Origin: Bacteroidota bacterium
Lineage (GTDB): Bacteria; Bacteroidota; Ignavibacteria; UBA10030; UBA8401
Direction of reading: 5' to 3'
Assembly (NCBI GenBank): GCA_023229405.1
Contig: JALNZH010000182.1
Span: 1 to 7,710, forward strand
DNA: 7,710 bases
The position numbers and the translations under genes are program-made. Below are positions 6,114 to 7,710 of this stretch, in pieces (the stretch's first letter is position 1; each line of letters starts with the position of its first letter). Below the pieces are notes generated by a model. It made no database searches and had not been told where the DNA came from. It saw only the letters and a program-made list of their open reading frames with translations.

Positions 6114-7710
6114 ATGAAAAATATACTCTTTGCATTTTTCCTTGTTGTCACTTCACTTCTTTCCCAACCGACAGTTCATACAGAGGGGATACGATTCATC
6201 TATACAAAACCTGCCGTATCTGTCTTTGTGTGTGGAGACTTCAACAGCTGGACCCGCGATGCGAATCCGCTAAAACAAGACTCGAATGGCGTATTTTCTA
6301 CTGTTGTAAAAATAAAACCGGGTATTTATCAATACAAACTGTATGTAGACGGACAGTGGCGGCTAGATGATGCGAATCCCGGTGTCACAAAAAATTATAA
6401 TAACAGTGACAACAATTCTGTTTTTACTCTCACAGAAAATTACGAAATTGCGTACCACGGTTATCAACCAACACCACAAGGAGTTATGAACGACACGTAT
6501 CCACACAGCGGCGGGACCCTCTACGTAAATCTGATCTGGCATCAGCACCAACCTCTCTATCTCGATCCTGCCAGCGATCAGTTGCAAGGCCCCTGGGTTC
6601 GCACTCATGCCACGAAAGATTATTATGACATGGCGGCGATCCTGGAACAATATCCCGACATTCACTACAATGTCAATCTCACCTCTTCCATGTTGTTTCA
6701 ACTACAAAAATATTATGTTGATCGTCTCAAGCCGTTCGTCGACCTTAAGAAAAACAAGGTCGACGCGAAAAAATTCTTTGCCGCGTGGGAAGGGAAGACC
6801 GATCCCTGGATTGATCTTGCATTAAAACCAACAAAGGATTTTACCGCGGACGATCTTCATTTCTTAATTAAGAATACGTGGAACGCATTCGGCATCAGTG
6901 AAGTGCAAATTGCCAGGTTTCCGGCCTATTTGGCACTAAAAGAAAAGAACGCACGGAAGGAATCGTTTACCGAACAGGAACTGCGCGATATTAAATTCTG
7001 GTTTTATCTTGCCCACTTCGACCCCGATTTTCTCGAGAAAAAAAATTGGCTTGCCGACGGAACGGTGATTGATCTGACAGACCTTGTGACGAAACATACC
7101 GACGGAACATATCATTTGACCAAAGAGATTACGGAAGCGGACTGCAACCGTATCATCGCAGAAACATATAAGGTGTGCGCCAATGTCATTCCGATCCACA
7201 AAAAATTGATGTACAATCATAAATCTCACCAGGGACAGATTGAAGTGGCTACCACGCCATTTTTCCATCCGATCCTTCCGCTGATTTATGATTCGGATCT
7301 GGCTCGTACCTGTCAACCGAACGATGCAATGCCGAACCGATTTACCTATCCTCAGGATGCTGATGCACAGGTCGGCATGGCAGTGGAATATTATACAAAA
7401 ACATTCGGTCAGCCCCCGCTGGGGATGTGGCCTGGCGAGGGTTCCGTAGCTCACGAGGTAGTTCCCATCTTTCAAAAGAACGGCATTCAGTGGATTGCCA
7501 CGGATGAAAAAATTCTTGAACGATCAAAACCGCTTCAGCAGCCCAAATATTACCCGTATGAAGTGGCAACGACGGATGTTGCCGTAGTCTTTCGTGAAAC
7601 CGAACTCTCCGATAAGATCGGTTTCACATACCAGAATTTTGTGGGCGAAGATGCCGCCGACGACTTCATCAAATCCATTTTGAAGTACGCACCGAAAAAA
7701 GGGGAGCCGG
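6114..7710 (+). CDS. Exported GH57 alpha-glucanase (amylopullulanase-like) with N-terminal CBM48-like module (3' partial)
   Basis: The frame stays open to the window edge, giving 532 codons without a stop. ATG 6114 is chosen because it begins a signal peptide (Met-Lys-Asn-Ile-Leu-Phe-Ala-Phe-Phe, hydrophobic to about residue 16); in-frame ATGs at 6057 and 6066 would bury it. No Shine-Dalgarno is seen. Residues about 22-106 form a glycogen-binding CBM48/AMPK-type module (Gly-Asp-Phe-Asn-Ser-Trp at 41-46, Tyr-Gln-Tyr-Lys-Leu, Asn-Asn-Ser-Val at 100-103). The GH57 domain follows: motif 1 is His-Gln-His-Gln-Pro (143-147), motif 2 runs from Gly374 through Glu377 and Thr-Thr to His-Pro (385-386), and motif 3 is Met-Trp-Pro-Gly-Glu-Gly with the probable nucleophile E442. 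A conserved Ala-Thr-Asp-Glu follows at 462-465. Motif 4 (acid/base Asp) and motif 5 lie beyond the window, as would any T9SS tail. The likely role is hydrolysis of starch or glycogen in the periplasm or outside the cell. Family is firm; specificity between alpha-amylase and pullulanase is open. Confidence 0.9.
   Translation, partial: MKNILFAFFLVVTSLLSQPTVHTEGIRFIYTKPAVSVFVCGDFNSWTRDANPLKQDSNGVFSTVVKIKPGIYQYKLYVDGQWRLDDANPGVTKNYNNSDNNSVFTLTENYEIAYHGYQPTPQGVMNDTYPHSGGTLYVNLIWHQHQPLYLDPASDQLQGPWVRTHATKDYYDMAAILEQYPDIHYNVNLTSSMLFQLQKYYVDRLKPFVDLKKNKVDAKKFFAAWEGKTDPWIDLALKPTKDFTADDLHFLIKNTWNAFGISEVQIARFPAYLALKEKNARKESFTEQELRDIKFWFYLAHFDPDFLEKKNWLADGTVIDLTDLVTKHTDGTYHLTKEITEADCNRIIAETYKVCANVIPIHKKLMYNHKSHQGQIEVATTPFFHPILPLIYDSDLARTCQPNDAMPNRFTYPQDADAQVGMAVEYYTKTFGQPPLGMWPGEGSVAHEVVPIFQKNGIQWIATDEKILERSKPLQQPKYYPYEVATTDVAVVFRETELSDKIGFTYQNFVGEDAADDFIKSILKYAPKKGEP
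6737..6765. repeat. Perfect 10-bp inverted repeat inside the GH57 gene
   Basis: CGTCGACCTT (6737-6746) and AAGGTCGACG (6756-6765) are exact reverse complements around a 9-base A-rich spacer. Each arm contains the palindrome GTCGAC. At protein level it encodes a Val-Asp-Leu-Lys-Lys-Asn-Lys-Val-Asp segment, so a near-repeat of Val-Asp results. No T tract follows on either strand, so it is not a terminator. It may be chance, or an mRNA structure within the coding region. Confidence 0.5.

Noticed and set aside
7500..7508. Thr-Asp-Glu (463-465) as the GH57 motif 4 with the acid/base Asp
   Set aside because: It is only about 22 residues after the motif 3 Glu, whereas in characterised GH57 enzymes the acid/base Asp is roughly 90-100 residues further; that motif should lie beyond the window.

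Overview
The window is about 7.7 kb of protein-coding DNA with all genes on the plus strand. It is a starch/glycogen (alpha-glucan) processing locus from a bacterium of the Bacteroidota/Ignavibacteriota (FCB) type. The main clue to the organism is the C-terminal sorting domain of the type IX secretion system (T9SS type A). It occurs in two proteins, with the hallmark N-[FY]-P-N-P-F-N-P stretch followed by a Leu-Gly-[QR]-Glu-Val turn and a final Lys-Lys-Met-x-Leu-Leu-Lys. Two of the three gene starts have no clear Shine-Dalgarno sequence, which also fits. The exact wording of the sorting domains looks more like Ignavibacteria and relatives than classical Bacteroides, but that is an impression and not a proof.

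Layout. (1) Positions 1-1775 hold the 3' end of a large secreted protein. It has tandem CBM20-like starch-binding modules and further beta-sandwich domains, and ends in a T9SS tail. Its start, and possibly a catalytic domain, lie upstream of the window. (2) A strong rho-independent terminator lies at 1834-1867. (3) Positions 1891-3288 encode a compact cytoplasmic GH13 enzyme of the neopullulanase/cyclomaltodextrinase type with all catalytic residues. (4) Only two bases later, 3291-6011 encodes a secreted 906-residue GH13 protein of the branching-enzyme/isoamylase type, with an N-terminal CBM48-like module and a T9SS tail. (5) A 102-base gap holds two adjacent stem-loops. (6) From 6114 past the window end runs a Sec-exported GH57 glucanase (amylopullulanase-like) with its own N-terminal CBM48-like module. 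It is cut by the right edge before the GH57 motifs 4 and 5.

How the genes may work together (inference): the CBM20-like protein would bind starch outside the cell. The secreted GH13 and the exported GH57 enzymes would attack the polymer at or beyond the outer membrane. The cytoplasmic GH13 enzyme would finish imported maltodextrins. The 2-bp spacing and shared ribosome binding context show that genes 2 and 3 are co-transcribed. Gene 4 probably belongs to the same unit, possibly modulated by the intergenic hairpins. I see no RNA genes, mobile elements, CRISPR arrays or frameshifts. The families are all known. What is less ordinary is the combination: a branching-enzyme-like GH13 with a T9SS export tail, two unrelated alpha-glucanase folds (GH13 and GH57) next to each other carrying similar N-terminal modules, and a GH13 neopullulanase-type enzyme without its usual N-terminal domain.
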